Source of the DNA: Salvelinus alpinus
Lineage: Eukaryota; Chordata; Actinopteri; Salmoniformes; Salmonidae
DNA: 64,000 bases
Reading direction: 5' to 3'
NCBI RefSeq assembly: GCF_045679555.1
Contig: NC_092087.1
Coordinates: 26,667,367 to 26,731,366, forward strand
Shown: piece by piece, positions 10,972 through 20,430 of the stretch
How the letters are laid out: every line of letters begins with the position of its first letter
How positions within the stretch are numbered: the first letter of the stretch is position 1
Translations under genes and position numbers: made by a program
The notes under the pieces: generated by a model
Seen by the model: only the letters and a program-made list of their open reading frames with translations
Database searches by the model: none
Told to the model about the DNA's origin: nothing

Positions 10972-11937
10972 CAAAGATACAGGCCTCCTTCCTAACTCAG
11001 TTGCCGGAGAGGAAGGAAACCGCTCAGGGATTTCACCATGAGGCCAATGGTGACTTTAAAACAGATACAGAGTTTAATAGCTGTGATAGGAGAAAACTGA
11101 GGATGGATCAACAACATTATAGTTACTCCACAATACTAACCTAATTGACAGAGTGAAAAGAAGGAAGCCTGTACAGAATATAAATGTTCCAAAACATGCA
11201 TCCTGTTCGCAATAAGGCACTAAAGTAATACTGCAAAACATTTGGCAAAGTGCTTAACTTTTTGTCCTAAATACAAAGGGTTATGTTTGTGGCAAATCCA
11301 ATACAACACATTACTGAGTATCATGTTATGGCTATGCTTGTAATCATTAAGGACTGCAGAGTATTTCAGAATAAAAAGAAAGAGAATGGAGCTAAGCACA
11401 GGCAAAATCCTAGAGGAAACCCGGTTCAGTCTTCTTTCCACCAGACCCTTTCAGCAGGACAATAACCTAAAACACAAGGCCAAATCTACACTGGAATTGC
11501 TTACCAAGAAGACAGTGAATGTTCCGAGTGGCTGAGTTTTGACTTAAATCTACTTAAAAATCTATGGCAAGACCTGAAAATGGTTGTCTAGCAATGCTCA
11601 ACAACCAATTTGACAGAAATTGAGAATTTTAAAAAGAATAAAAAATGGGAAAATGTTGCACAATCCAGGTGTGGAAAGCGCTTAGACTTACCCAGAAAGA
11701 CTCTGTAATCGCAGCCAAAGGTGCTTCTACAAAGTATTGACTCAAGGGTGTGAATACTTATGTAAATGAGATATTTCTGTATTTCAATACATTTTCAAAA
11801 ATTTAAAAAAACATGTTTTGACTCTGTAGAGTATTGTGTGTAGTAATAAAAAAAATTGTTTTCATCAATTTTGAAATCAGGCTGTAACACAACAAAATGT
11901 GGAATAAGTCAAGGGGCATGAATACTTTAAGGCACTG
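10954..11937 (+). mobile_element. 5'-truncated Tc1 element (right half)
   Basis: Right terminus gaatactttaaggcactg ends at 11,937 before a TA; the subterminal ctgtaacacaacaaaatgtg matches the terminal family of 59,319-62,434. The left half, including the left inverted repeat, is missing and replaced by the fold-back at 10,938. Confidence 0.85.
11284..11740 (+). pseudogene. Tc1-family transposase remnant
   Basis: Degraded DD34E transposase, C-terminal half only. Readable pieces are the QDNNLKHKAKSTLELLTKK segment with the second catalytic Asp (near 11,454), a damaged version of the Pro-Asp-Leu/Glu-Asn-Leu-Trp region (near 11,560), and an end corresponding to GASTKY with TGA at 11,738-11,740. 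Several stops and frameshifts. The same stretch occurs in the nampt intron copy near 61,230. Confidence 0.75.
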
Positions 11938-12882
11938 TACAAGACAACCAATGTGAGTATCTTTTAATTCATTGGGGCAACCCATCTTCTTAGCCTTCAT
12001 CGTTTTGGTCTCATTAACCATCTTACTTATTGCTATAGCCAGGCTTATTGCTATAGCCAGAACAATAACTACGTTTGTGATTAGGACATTTCTGAGAACC
12101 ATTCAAACTTCAGCAAACAACGTCCAGGGGGTGTGCATGCTCTACCACTAAGGGACAGTTAAGTTGGTGCAACGTAAGAGTCTCGTGTACTAATTCTTTG
12201 TTTTAATAGTGTGAATCGTTCATCTTCATACAAATGTGGTGGAATAATTGAAGAAATGAATCCAAGCCTTACTCTTATCACCTGTGGAAGGCAGGGCTTC
12301 CAGTGAGGCACGGATTTCATTGGCCTTGTCAGGCGTGATTATAGATCCTTCAACCGAAGTTGTAAATGTGCAACTTCCCCCATGGTATGTTGTACCGAAG
12401 TTGACTAACTGGAAGGGAAACATACTTTATTTCTCCAAGACAAAGGTAGAGTCCCCCCAAAAGGTAAAAAGAGAAGCAGCAGTACTTCCGCTACAAGTCC
12501 CTCTCCATGCCTCTCAGCAGCACACACCATTTCCTCTTCTCTATCTTGGTTTCTCCAAGCCCATTTTCCATATAAAGCTCTTTGCCTGCAGGCTCCTCAA
12601 AACCATGATCACCATAATCAGAGCTGACACCTACGTAGTATGCAGCTCCAGTCTGCCATTACAGGCAGCTGGAATGCCAGTTTACCAAAAGGAGGCGAGG
12701 TTAAAGTTTGATTTCAATGGCGTTCAACTCCTGGAGAGGCTAATTCAATTTGGTATGCAGCTTGACCTCACACATTCATCTGGGTACGAGCGTCAACATT
12801 GATTTACACGTGCACACCTACAGAATATAAGTCACATATATACATGCACAAGTGCAAACATGCACACAAATATACACACATA
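11938..12882. other. Intergenic, no gene seen
   Basis: No supported gene. Opposed ORFs at 12,226-12,423 (minus) and 12,284-12,802 (plus) overlap each other; neither shows a known domain, start context or splice signals I can defend. Confidence 0.35.
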
Positions 12883-13115
12883 CAGTAACCGTCAAAAGTT
12901 TGGACACACCTATTAATTCAAGGGTTTTTCTTTATTTTTACTATTTTCTATATTGTAGAATAATAGTGAAGACATCAAAACCATGAATAACACATATGGA
13001 ATCATGTAGTAACCAAAAAAGTATTAAACAAATCAAAATATATTTTTCAAAGTATCCACCCTTCGCCTTGATGACAGCGTTGCACACTCTTAGAGTGTGC
13101 AACGCTGTCATCAAG
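12883..13115 (+). mobile_element. Tc1 left end closed by a fold-back
   Basis: Starts after TA with cagtaaccgtcaaaagtttg and matches the terminal region of the Tc1 at 41,413. At 13,067-13,115 the internal sequence turns back on itself (see palindrome entry), so transposase and most of the right side are missing. Confidence 0.85.
13067..13115. repeat. 49-bp fold-back palindrome in Tc1 fragment
   Basis: Arms 13,067-13,090 (cttgatgacagcgttgcaca then ctct) and 13,092-13,115 are perfect 24-bp reverse complements around a single T. It lies where the inward ends of this Tc1 family would normally be about 1.1 kb apart. Confidence 0.93.
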
Positions 13116-13770
13116 CCAAATGATGGCATATTATTTACATTATTATTTAGGAATGAAGACATATCTAGGACATACATAACTTTGGGAAATCAAATTGGTC
13201 AATTAATACATCCATGTTACCATTAATTTTAATTTCATGTCAATGTCACATACACTTCCCCTGGATTTTTAATATTCACTTTCATTGAAGATACACACAT
13301 CCATGGAGAAACCACTTCTGTCATATACTGCATCTCTTCTGGCTAAAAAACAATTGTAGAGTGGCTTGTGCAAGAGATCTGTATCAGATTCATCAGGACA
13401 TTTCGCTTTAATAATCCTAAATGAGGCATTAAAAACTGTTACAAACGAGAGTAAAAATGCATGCTTGAACTGATGTATAATAACTGAACATCTCATATAC
13501 TGTACACTACCAAAGCCATTATTATCAGGTGATCTGTGCACCTTGTGGTGGTAAATGGACATTGAGGAAAGGTAGTTGGAGGCGTAGTAGGTACACTGGA
13601 CAGTTCAGTAGGGTTTCCAGTGTGGGAAGTGTTTAATAGAATAGTAATGTGTTCCTGGTTAGGCCGCTGCCTGAGACAGCCTAATCTCATCTCCTTCTTT
13701 AATTAACTGAGCTGCTCATAGCCATCCAGCTACTACTGCTTCATATATATCCACAGTGTGTGTGTGCATG
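13116..13770. other. Intergenic, no gene seen
   Basis: No supported gene; minus-strand ORFs at 13,269-13,562 and 13,493-13,690 have no recognisable features. Confidence 0.4.
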
Positions 13771-14221
13771 TCAAATCAAATCACATTTTATTTGTCACAT
13801 CCGCCGAATACAACAGGTGTAGACCTTACCGTGAAATGCTTACTTACAAGCCCTTAACCAACAATGCGGTTCAAGAAATAGAGTTAAGAAAATATTTACA
13901 AAATAAAATAAGTTTAACAAAATATATACAATCAAAGAGTAACACAAGAAAATTACATAACAAGAATGAGGCTATATTTATTTTATTTTATTTCACCTTT
14001 ATTTAACCAGGTAGGCCAGTTGAGAACAAGTTCTCATTTACAACTGCGACCTGGCCAAGATAAAGCAAAGCAGTGCGACAAAAACAACACAGAGTTACAC
14101 ATGGGATAAACAAATGTACAGTCAATAACACAATAGAAAAATCTATGTACAGTGTGTGCAAATGTAGAAGAGTAGGGAGGTAAGGCAATAAATAGGTAAA
14201 ATAATCACAATTTAGCATGAA

Positions 14222-15548
14222 CTTCTCTGGGATATGTGGGACGGTAGCGTCCCACCTAACCAACAGCCAGTGAAATTGCAGGGCGCCAAATTCAAAACAA
14301 CAGAAATCTCATAATTAAAATTCCTCAAACATACAAGTATTATACACCATTTTAAAGATAAACTTCTCGTTAATCCAGCCAAAGTGTCTGATTTCAAAAA
14401 GCATTTACGGCGAAAGCACACCTTGCGATTATGTTAGCTCAGTACATAGCCACAGAAAAACACAGCCATTTTTCCAGCCAAAGAGAGGAGTAACAAAAAG
14501 CAGAAAAAGAGTTACATTTAATCACTAACCTTTGATGATCTTCATCAGATGACACTCATAGGACTTCATGTTACACAATACATGTATGTTTTGTTCGGTA
14601 AAGTTCATATTTATATCCAAAAATCTGAGTTTAGGCGGGACGCTACTGTCTCACTTGGCCAAAAGCCAGAGAAAATGCAGCAAACATGTCAGAATTCAAA
14701 TAGGCTTTTCGGCGAAAGCAAACAATGCTATTATCGGAGTTAGCACCATTGTAAACAAAGAGAGATAAGCATATTTCAACCCTGCAGGCGTGACACAAAA
14801 CGCAGAAATAAAAATATAATTCATGCCTTACCTTTGACAAGCTTATGTTGTTGGCACTCCAATATGTCCCATAAATATCACAAATGGTCCTTTTGTTCGA
14901 TTAATTCCGTCGATATATATCCAAAATGTCAATTTATTTGGCGCGTTTGATCCAGAAAAACACAGGTTCCAATTCGTGAAACATGAATACAAAATATCTC
15001 AAAAGTTACCTGTAAACTTTGCCAAAACATTTCAAACTACTTTTATAATACAACTTTAGGTATTTTTTTACGTAAATAATCGATAAAATTGAAGATGGAT
15101 ACAGGATTAAAACAATCTGTAGCATGCTTTCTGGTCACGCGCCTCTAACAGGACACTTCAAGTGACCCTGATTCAAAACGGCCGTACTTCTTCATTACAC
15201 AAATGAAAAACCCTCAACTCATTTCTAAAGACGGTTGACATCCAGTGGAAGCGGTAGGAACTGCAAGAAGGTCAATTAGAAATCTGTATTCCCAATGAAA
15301 ATCCATTGAAAAGAGTGACCTGAAAACAAAACAAAATCTGAATGGTTTGTCCTCGGGGTTCCGCATGCTAAATAAGTTCCGTTATACTCACAGATATGAT
15401 TCAAACAGTTTTAGAAACTTCAGAGTGTTTTCTATGCAAATATACTAACAATATGCATATCTTATCTTCTGGGGATGAGTAGCTGGCAGTTGAATTTGGG
15501 TATGCTTTTCATCCAAACGTGAAAATGCTGCCCCCTATCCTAGAGAAG
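14222..15548. mobile_element. piggyBac-like non-autonomous element (TTAA)
   Basis: Terminal inverted repeats CTTCTCTGGGATA (14,222) and TATCCTAGAGAAG (to 15,548). Flanks are tgaa (14,218-14,221) and ttaa (15,549-15,552), consistent with a TTAA target, one copy mutated; the empty LINE-B copy at 35,505-35,520 reads tagcaattaaacactg across this point. Non-coding, 1,327 bp. The internal motif actaacctttgatgatcttc recurs in degenerate form. Related copies: 45,262-46,656 and 61,341-62,275. The superfamily assignment rests on the TTAA site only. Confidence 0.8.
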
Positions 15549-15890
15549 TTAACACTGGAGTGATAGATGTGCAGATGACGATGTGCAAGTAGTGATACTT
15601 ATCCCCTTGCAAAAGAGCAAGGGGATAAATAACAATATGGCGATGAGGTAGTTGGGTGTGCTATTTACAGATTGGCTGTGTACAGGTACAGTGATCGATA
15701 AGCTGCTCTGACAGCTGATGATTAAAGTTAGAGAGGGAGATATAAGACTCCAGCTTCAGTGATTTTTGCAATTCGTTCCAGTCATTGGCAGCAGAGAACT
15801 GGAAGGAAAGGCGGCCAAAGGAAGTGTTGGCTTTGGGGATGACCAGTGAAATATACCTGCTGGAGCGCGTGCTACAGGTGGGTGTTGCTA

Positions 15891-17344
15891 TTTTTTTAAT
15901 TTTATTTAACCAGGAAGGGCTCATTGAGATTTAAAATCTCTTTTTCAAGAGCGTCCTGGCCAAGATAGGCAGCACCAAGTCATTACAAAAATTACAGACA
16001 GACAACATGAAAAACTACAAGTAATCTAGTAAAAACCATTGAATTCACAAGAGTATAACAAAATCAAAAACAGCAAATTAAAAACATTGACAGGTCAGGG
16101 AATCAGCCTCAAAATCCTTCATCAGTGATTTAAAAACACCAATCGGGACAAGTTCTTCCAGTTTAAAAATGATTTTGTAAGGTGTTCCAAGACGATGGCG
16201 CAGAGTACATAAAAGACCTTTTACCAAATTCAGTTCAGACATTTGGAACAGTTAGCAGGATAAAGTCCAGCGAACGAAGAGAGTACCCACCACATTTCTG
16301 AACAATAAAAATGCCCAAATAAAAAGGTAGTAAACCCAAAATGGCTTTGTAAATAAAAGTATACCAGTGACTGAGCCTACGAGTGACTAGAGAAGGCCAG
16401 CCAACCCTGGTATACAAAGTGCAGTGGTGCGTAAGGGTTTTGCAGTTTAAAATAAATCTCAAAGTGCCATGGTAAAGAGTGTCAATTGATCTCAAACACT
16501 GAGCGGAAGCATTCATATATAAAATAACCCCATAGTCTAGTAAAGGCATAAATGTAGCTGATACTAGCCTCCTTCTGGCTTCAAAAGAAAAACAGGCCTG
16601 ATTCCTAAAATAAAATCCCAATTTCAGCTTCAATTTTTTTGTAAGTTGTTGAATATGCAATTTAAAAGAGAGGCCGTCATCAATTAGAATTCCAAGATAT
16701 TTATATGAGGTTACAACCTCAATCTCCTTGCCCTGTCAGGTAGTAATAGGTGAAAGGTTCAGATGTCTATTTCTTGCATTAGAAAACACCATTAGTTTAG
16801 TTGTCTCAGTTTTGAGGATAAGCTTCAATTGACACAAGGTATGTTGAACAGTATAAAAAGCAGTTTGCAAGTTCTGGAAAGCTTTTGTGAGAGACGAGGC
16901 ACAACAGTATCATCAGCATAAAAATGAAGTTGTGCATTTTGGACATTTTTGTCTAAATCATTTATATAAATAGTGAATAAGAGAGGACCAAGTACAGAGC
17001 CTTGGGGCACACCATTCAGGACAGACAATTTAACAGACATAAGCCCATCAAATTGAGTGCACTGAGTTCAATCAGACAGATAGTTAGCAAACCATGCAAC
17101 TGCATGCTCCGAAAGACCTACACTCAACAATCTCTGCCTTAGTATAGCATGATCAACTGTATCAAAAGCCTTAGAGAGATCAATAAAAAGTGAGACACAG
17201 TGCTGTTTTTTGTCAAGGGCTTCAGTGATATAATTTAAAACCTTCATGGCTGCTGTAATTGTGCTAGACATAAATTCATTGCCAATGTTGTTTGTGTCAT
17301 TACTCTGTAATGTAGAGTCCTGATTGATGATGATTAATGCAATA
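15891..17344 (-). mobile_element. LINE-C, nested in LINE-B
   Basis: 3' end at 15,891 (tttttttaattttatttaac, then caggaagggctcattgaga), 5' truncated at 17,344. Flanks gttgcta (15,884-15,890) and gcagcta (17,345-17,351) look like a degenerate 7-bp target duplication; LINE-B at 35,845 reads gttgctatggtgacc uninterrupted. The 3' tail resembles that of LINE-B, so the families are related. Confidence 0.82.
16235..17340 (-). pseudogene. LINE-C reverse transcriptase, broken
   Basis: Reverse transcriptase remnants in order: LNYITEALDKKQHCVSLFID with LSKAFDTVDHAILRQRL (17,260-17,130), then LNGVPQGSVLGPLLFTIYIN and the catalytic FYADDTVV (17,030-16,900), then a C-terminal part at 16,660-16,235 (FYFRNQACFSFEARRRLV, TLRFILNCKTLTHHC, SPL-less end). 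Stops and frameshifts separate the blocks. Endonuclease absent. Confidence 0.82.
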
Positions 17345-17826
17345 GCAGCTATGGTGACCAGTGAGCTGAGATAAGGTGGGGCTTTACCTAGCAAAGACTG
17401 GAGCCAGTGGGTTTGGTGGCGAATATGTAGTGAGGGTCAGCCAACGAGAGCATACAGGTCGCAGTGGTGGGTAGTATATGGGGCTTTGGTGACAAAACGG
17501 ATGGCACTGTGATAGACTACATCCAGTTTGCTGAGTAGAGTGTTGGAGGCTATTTTGTAAATGACATCGCCGAAGTCAAGGATTGGTAGGATAGTCAGTT
17601 TTACGAGGGTATGTTTGGCAGCATGAGTGAAGGCTTTGTTGCGAAATAGGAAGCCAATTCTAGATTTAATTTTGGATTGGAGATGCTTAATGTGAGTCTG
17701 GAAGGAGAGTTTACAGTCTAACCAGACACCTAGGTATTTGTAGTTGTCCACATATTTGATTAATTGTCCAGCAGCCTTATGGCTTAGGGGTAGAAGCTGT
17801 TAAGGAGCTTTTTGGTTCTAGACTTG

Positions 17827-19300
17827 TGTCGTGTCTTTGCTGTCATTAAATTGAAGACTTATAGTTTTTATCAAAGATTCTCTGTAATTAGGGATTACGC
17901 ATCAACTGATTAATAACGTAACTAATTAACTATGAATTTGGGGCACCAGGGAAACTGTTCAGATTACAAAGTTATAATTTCCCAATATAACCTTTCAGAT
18001 ATTTTCATATCTGATCAATAGTCTTCTGATTAATGGTTTATTTATTTTACCTCACGTTAGTCTCATTCCAAACGTCGTAAATTGTTGGTTATCTGCACGA
18101 ACCCAGTCTTCACTATGAGTCATCCATACATCAATTGTCTTAAATTATTTATTTATTACTAACTAAGTAATTCACAGAAATGCATAAACAAACAAACAAA
18201 CTTAAAATGGTTACATGAAATGATAGGAGAGATATGCCCTAGTGGGCTGAACCAGCATGGCGGCTTGTTAGACAAAGGGAAAATTGGGGGTCGACTAAGA
18301 AGTCACTACAGAGTTCATAATTATAACAATTGACATGCTAATCCTTTACACATGAACGCTCACTCATTCGGGAACAATTGCAATCAATATATATATATTG
18401 ATTGCAATATATCAATATATATATATATATATATTTACACTCAGTGTGTCGTCTTGATCGCTGGAGAAAAGTTAGTTTCTGTTGGAGAGTTTCGTCTGTC
18501 TCTGTCTTGGTTATTGTGGATAGTTCAGAGTGACATTCGTTATAGAATGGATGTTTCGGCGGTTGTCGTTCTTCGCGTTCAATGATACCGAATTCCTAGC
18601 TGCAGACTAGTAGTCAATATCAAAGACTTGTTCTTATTCGTCTAAGAGTTTAACCACGTGGTATGGTTAACAGATTCAGCAATGGTATTCAACCTTCGAT
18701 CTCTTCCTATGGAGAAAAAACATGGTCTGGTGATAATTTCTCAAGTTGGGTTTTTATTAGGAATTGCCGAAAGAGGCTGTCCCAGGATGTCTGACCCAAC
18801 TGGGCTCAGGGGCGGGTCCTCGGATTTAGTTCAAATCAAAAGGGATTTGTATTTTTCTTCATTAAACAGTCCAAACTCATATTACACAATTATACAAACA
18901 GTATCATACTCACTCATTCATTTTATACAACAATTAGATGTAAACCTCATATCTGAGGTTATTATATAAACAGCGGTATGGTAATGTAGCCACACAGTCT
19001 CCCATGAGTTTCCCCGAGTTGTGACAAACGGACATGTTAATAGCTGGAATCTTCACCGATCTTTTATACTTTTTCCGGAACATGAAATCTGTTCGTACCT
19101 CAAGTTCTGTGAGGTGGAAGAAAACCCTTTGTCCTGAAAGTTTACCCTCGCTCTAATACTGTTTGGCCATGAGGAGATTCTCAGGAATTTACAACGTCTC
19201 TCTGTGACCACAGCATGGGTTGAAGGAGGAAAGGGGGAGGCAGGGAGTGGCAGGGAGCGGGGGATGGGATTTATGTACCTAAACAGGCAACGTCATGACA
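17827..19300. mobile_element. Solo LTR (1.47 kb) inside the Rex1-like LINE
   Basis: Begins TGTCGTGTCTTTG and ends ACGTCATGACA, i.e. TG...CA. Flanks cttg (17,823-17,826) and catg (19,301-19,304) suggest a 4-bp target duplication with one change. LINE sequence joins cleanly across it (ctagacttg to gcactccggtacc). A related LTR at 32,976-34,372 has the same start, the same end and several shared internal motifs (ggttatctgca, gcttgtta). No internal retroviral sequence remains. Could be an endogenous retrovirus or another LTR class. Confidence 0.82.
18378..18433. repeat. 30-bp perfect palindrome plus AT microsatellite
   Basis: 18,378-18,407 (ttgcaatcaata and its complement around an AT core) reads the same on both strands and is followed by (AT)n to about 18,433. 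It lies within the solo LTR. Confidence 0.9.
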
Positions 19301-19842
19301 CATGGCACTCCGGTACCGTTTGCTGTGCAGTAGCAGAGAGATCAATCTGTGACTGGAGTCTTTGACTATTTTTTGGGCCTTCCTCTGACACCGCCTAGTA
19401 TATAGGTCCTGGATGTCAGGAAGCTTGGCCCCAGTGATGTACTGGGCCGTACGCACTACCCTCTGCAGCGTCTTACGGTCATCATATGCCGAGCATTTGC
19501 AATACCAGGCGGTGATGCAACCGGTCAGGATGCTCTCGATGGTGCAAATGTAGAACTTTTTGAGGATCTGGGGACCCATGCCAGTCTCCTGAGGGGGAAC
19601 AGGTGTTGTCATGCCCTCTTCACAACTGTCTTGGTGTGTTTGGACCATGATAGTTCGTTGGTGATGTGGACACCAAGAAACTTGAAACTCTCAACCCGCT
19701 CCACTCTCAGCCCTGTCGATGTTAATGGGGTCTGTTCGGCCCTCCTTTTCCTATAGTCCACAATCAGCTCCTTTGTCTTGCTCACATTGAGGGAGAGGTT
19801 GTTGTCCTGACATCAACCTCTCACACGTGTGCGTGTGTGCGT

Positions 19843-19906
19843 GTATATATGTATGTATGTATGTATGTATGTGTGTGTGTGTGTGTGTGTGTATGCGTGT
19901 GTGCGC
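19843..19906. repeat. Microsatellite (TATG)n(TG)n
   Basis: Run of tatg units followed by tg units, directly beyond the end of the Rex1-like LINE. Confidence 0.9.
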
Positions 19907-20049
19907 GAGTGAGTGAACCACAATCACCCAATCACAATTACTAGAATCATGAAAAAAAGACATCCAAATTCCACAAACCTGTCCTTAGTGAATCAAAGCT
20001 GGATAAAGGTAAAGCTCCAATCAGGCCATCCCATAGCCCTGCTCCATGG

Positions 20050-20430
20050 CAGCCCTGCTCTCGGTCCTCTCCACGGCAGCCCTGCTCTCGGTCCTCTCCA
20101 CGGCAGCCCTGCTCTCGGTCCTCTCCACGGCAGCCCTGCTCTCGGTCCTCTCCACGGCAGCCCTGCTCTCGGTCCTCTCCACGGCAGCCCTGCTCTCGGT
20201 CCTGTCCACGGCAGCCCTGCTCGCTGTCCTGTCCACGGCAGCCCTGCTCGCTGTCCTGTCCACGGCAGCCCTGCTCGCTGTCCTGTCCACGGCAGCCCTG
20301 CTCGCTGTCCTGTCCACGGCAGCCCTGCTCGCTGTCCTGTCCACGGCAGCCCTGCTCGCTGTCCTGTCCACGGCAGCCCTGCTCGCTGTCCTGTCCACGG
20401 CAGCCCTGCTCTCTGTCCACTCCATGACAG
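20050..20430. repeat. 27-bp minisatellite, 14 units
   Basis: Tandem array of a 27-bp unit beginning cagccctgctctcggtcctc. The first six units carry ctctcggtcct, the next seven carry ctcgctgtcct, and the last is a variant ending in cactccatgaca. Because 27 is a multiple of 3, four reading frames stay open across it (for example ALLSVLSTA repeated). I treat those ORFs as by-products. Confidence 0.93.

Larger units (their letters stand above)
13986..17757 (-). mobile_element. LINE-B copy with two internal insertions
   Basis: Minus-strand non-LTR retrotransposon whose 3' end (left) reads tttcacctttatttaaccag, then gtaggccagttgagaacaag. Pieces: 13,986-14,221, 15,549-15,890 and 17,345-17,757. It is interrupted by the piggyBac-like element at 14,222-15,548 and LINE-C at 15,891-17,344. 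A second copy at 35,262-36,078 lacks both and serves as the empty-site reference. 5' truncated. Confidence 0.88.
15661..17757 (-). pseudogene. LINE-B reverse transcriptase C-terminal region
   Basis: C-terminal part of a non-LTR polyprotein. From right to left on the minus strand: 17,751-17,437 encodes YKYLGVWLDCKLSFQTHIKH, FLFRNKAFTHAAKHTLVKL and LDVVYHSAIRFVTKAPYTTH; after LINE-C the end is at 15,924-15,661 with SRYISLVIPKANTSFGRLSF and QFSAANDWNELQKSLKLES. The catalytic YADD portion is not present because of 5' truncation. Broken by LINE-C inside the segment between LGKAPPYLSSLVTIA and the SRY... end. Confidence 0.8.
13771..19811 (-). mobile_element. Rex1-like LINE, host of a nested stack
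   Basis: Three collinear pieces of one minus-strand LINE: the 3' tail at 13,771-13,985 (tcaaatcaaatcacatttta, then gaaatgcttacttacaagcc), a middle piece at 17,758-17,826 (agcagccttatggcttaggg, then agaagctgttaaggagct), and the coding end at 19,301-19,811 (ggccttcctctgacaccgcc, ttgtcttgctcacattgagg). The minus-strand ORF at 19,271-19,648 contains FYICTIESILTGCITAWYCK and a RKTLQRVVRTAQYITGAKLP segment, typical of the Rex1/L2 C-terminal domain. Gaps are filled by LINE-B and a solo LTR. 5' truncated. Confidence 0.8.

Noticed and set aside
12226..12802. Opposed ORFs resembling exons
   Set aside because: They overlap on opposite strands, no domain was recognised and splice sites are weak; possibly an old repeat.
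20050..20430. CRISPR-like regular repeats
   Set aside because: Units are directly adjacent with no spacers, and the genome is vertebrate.
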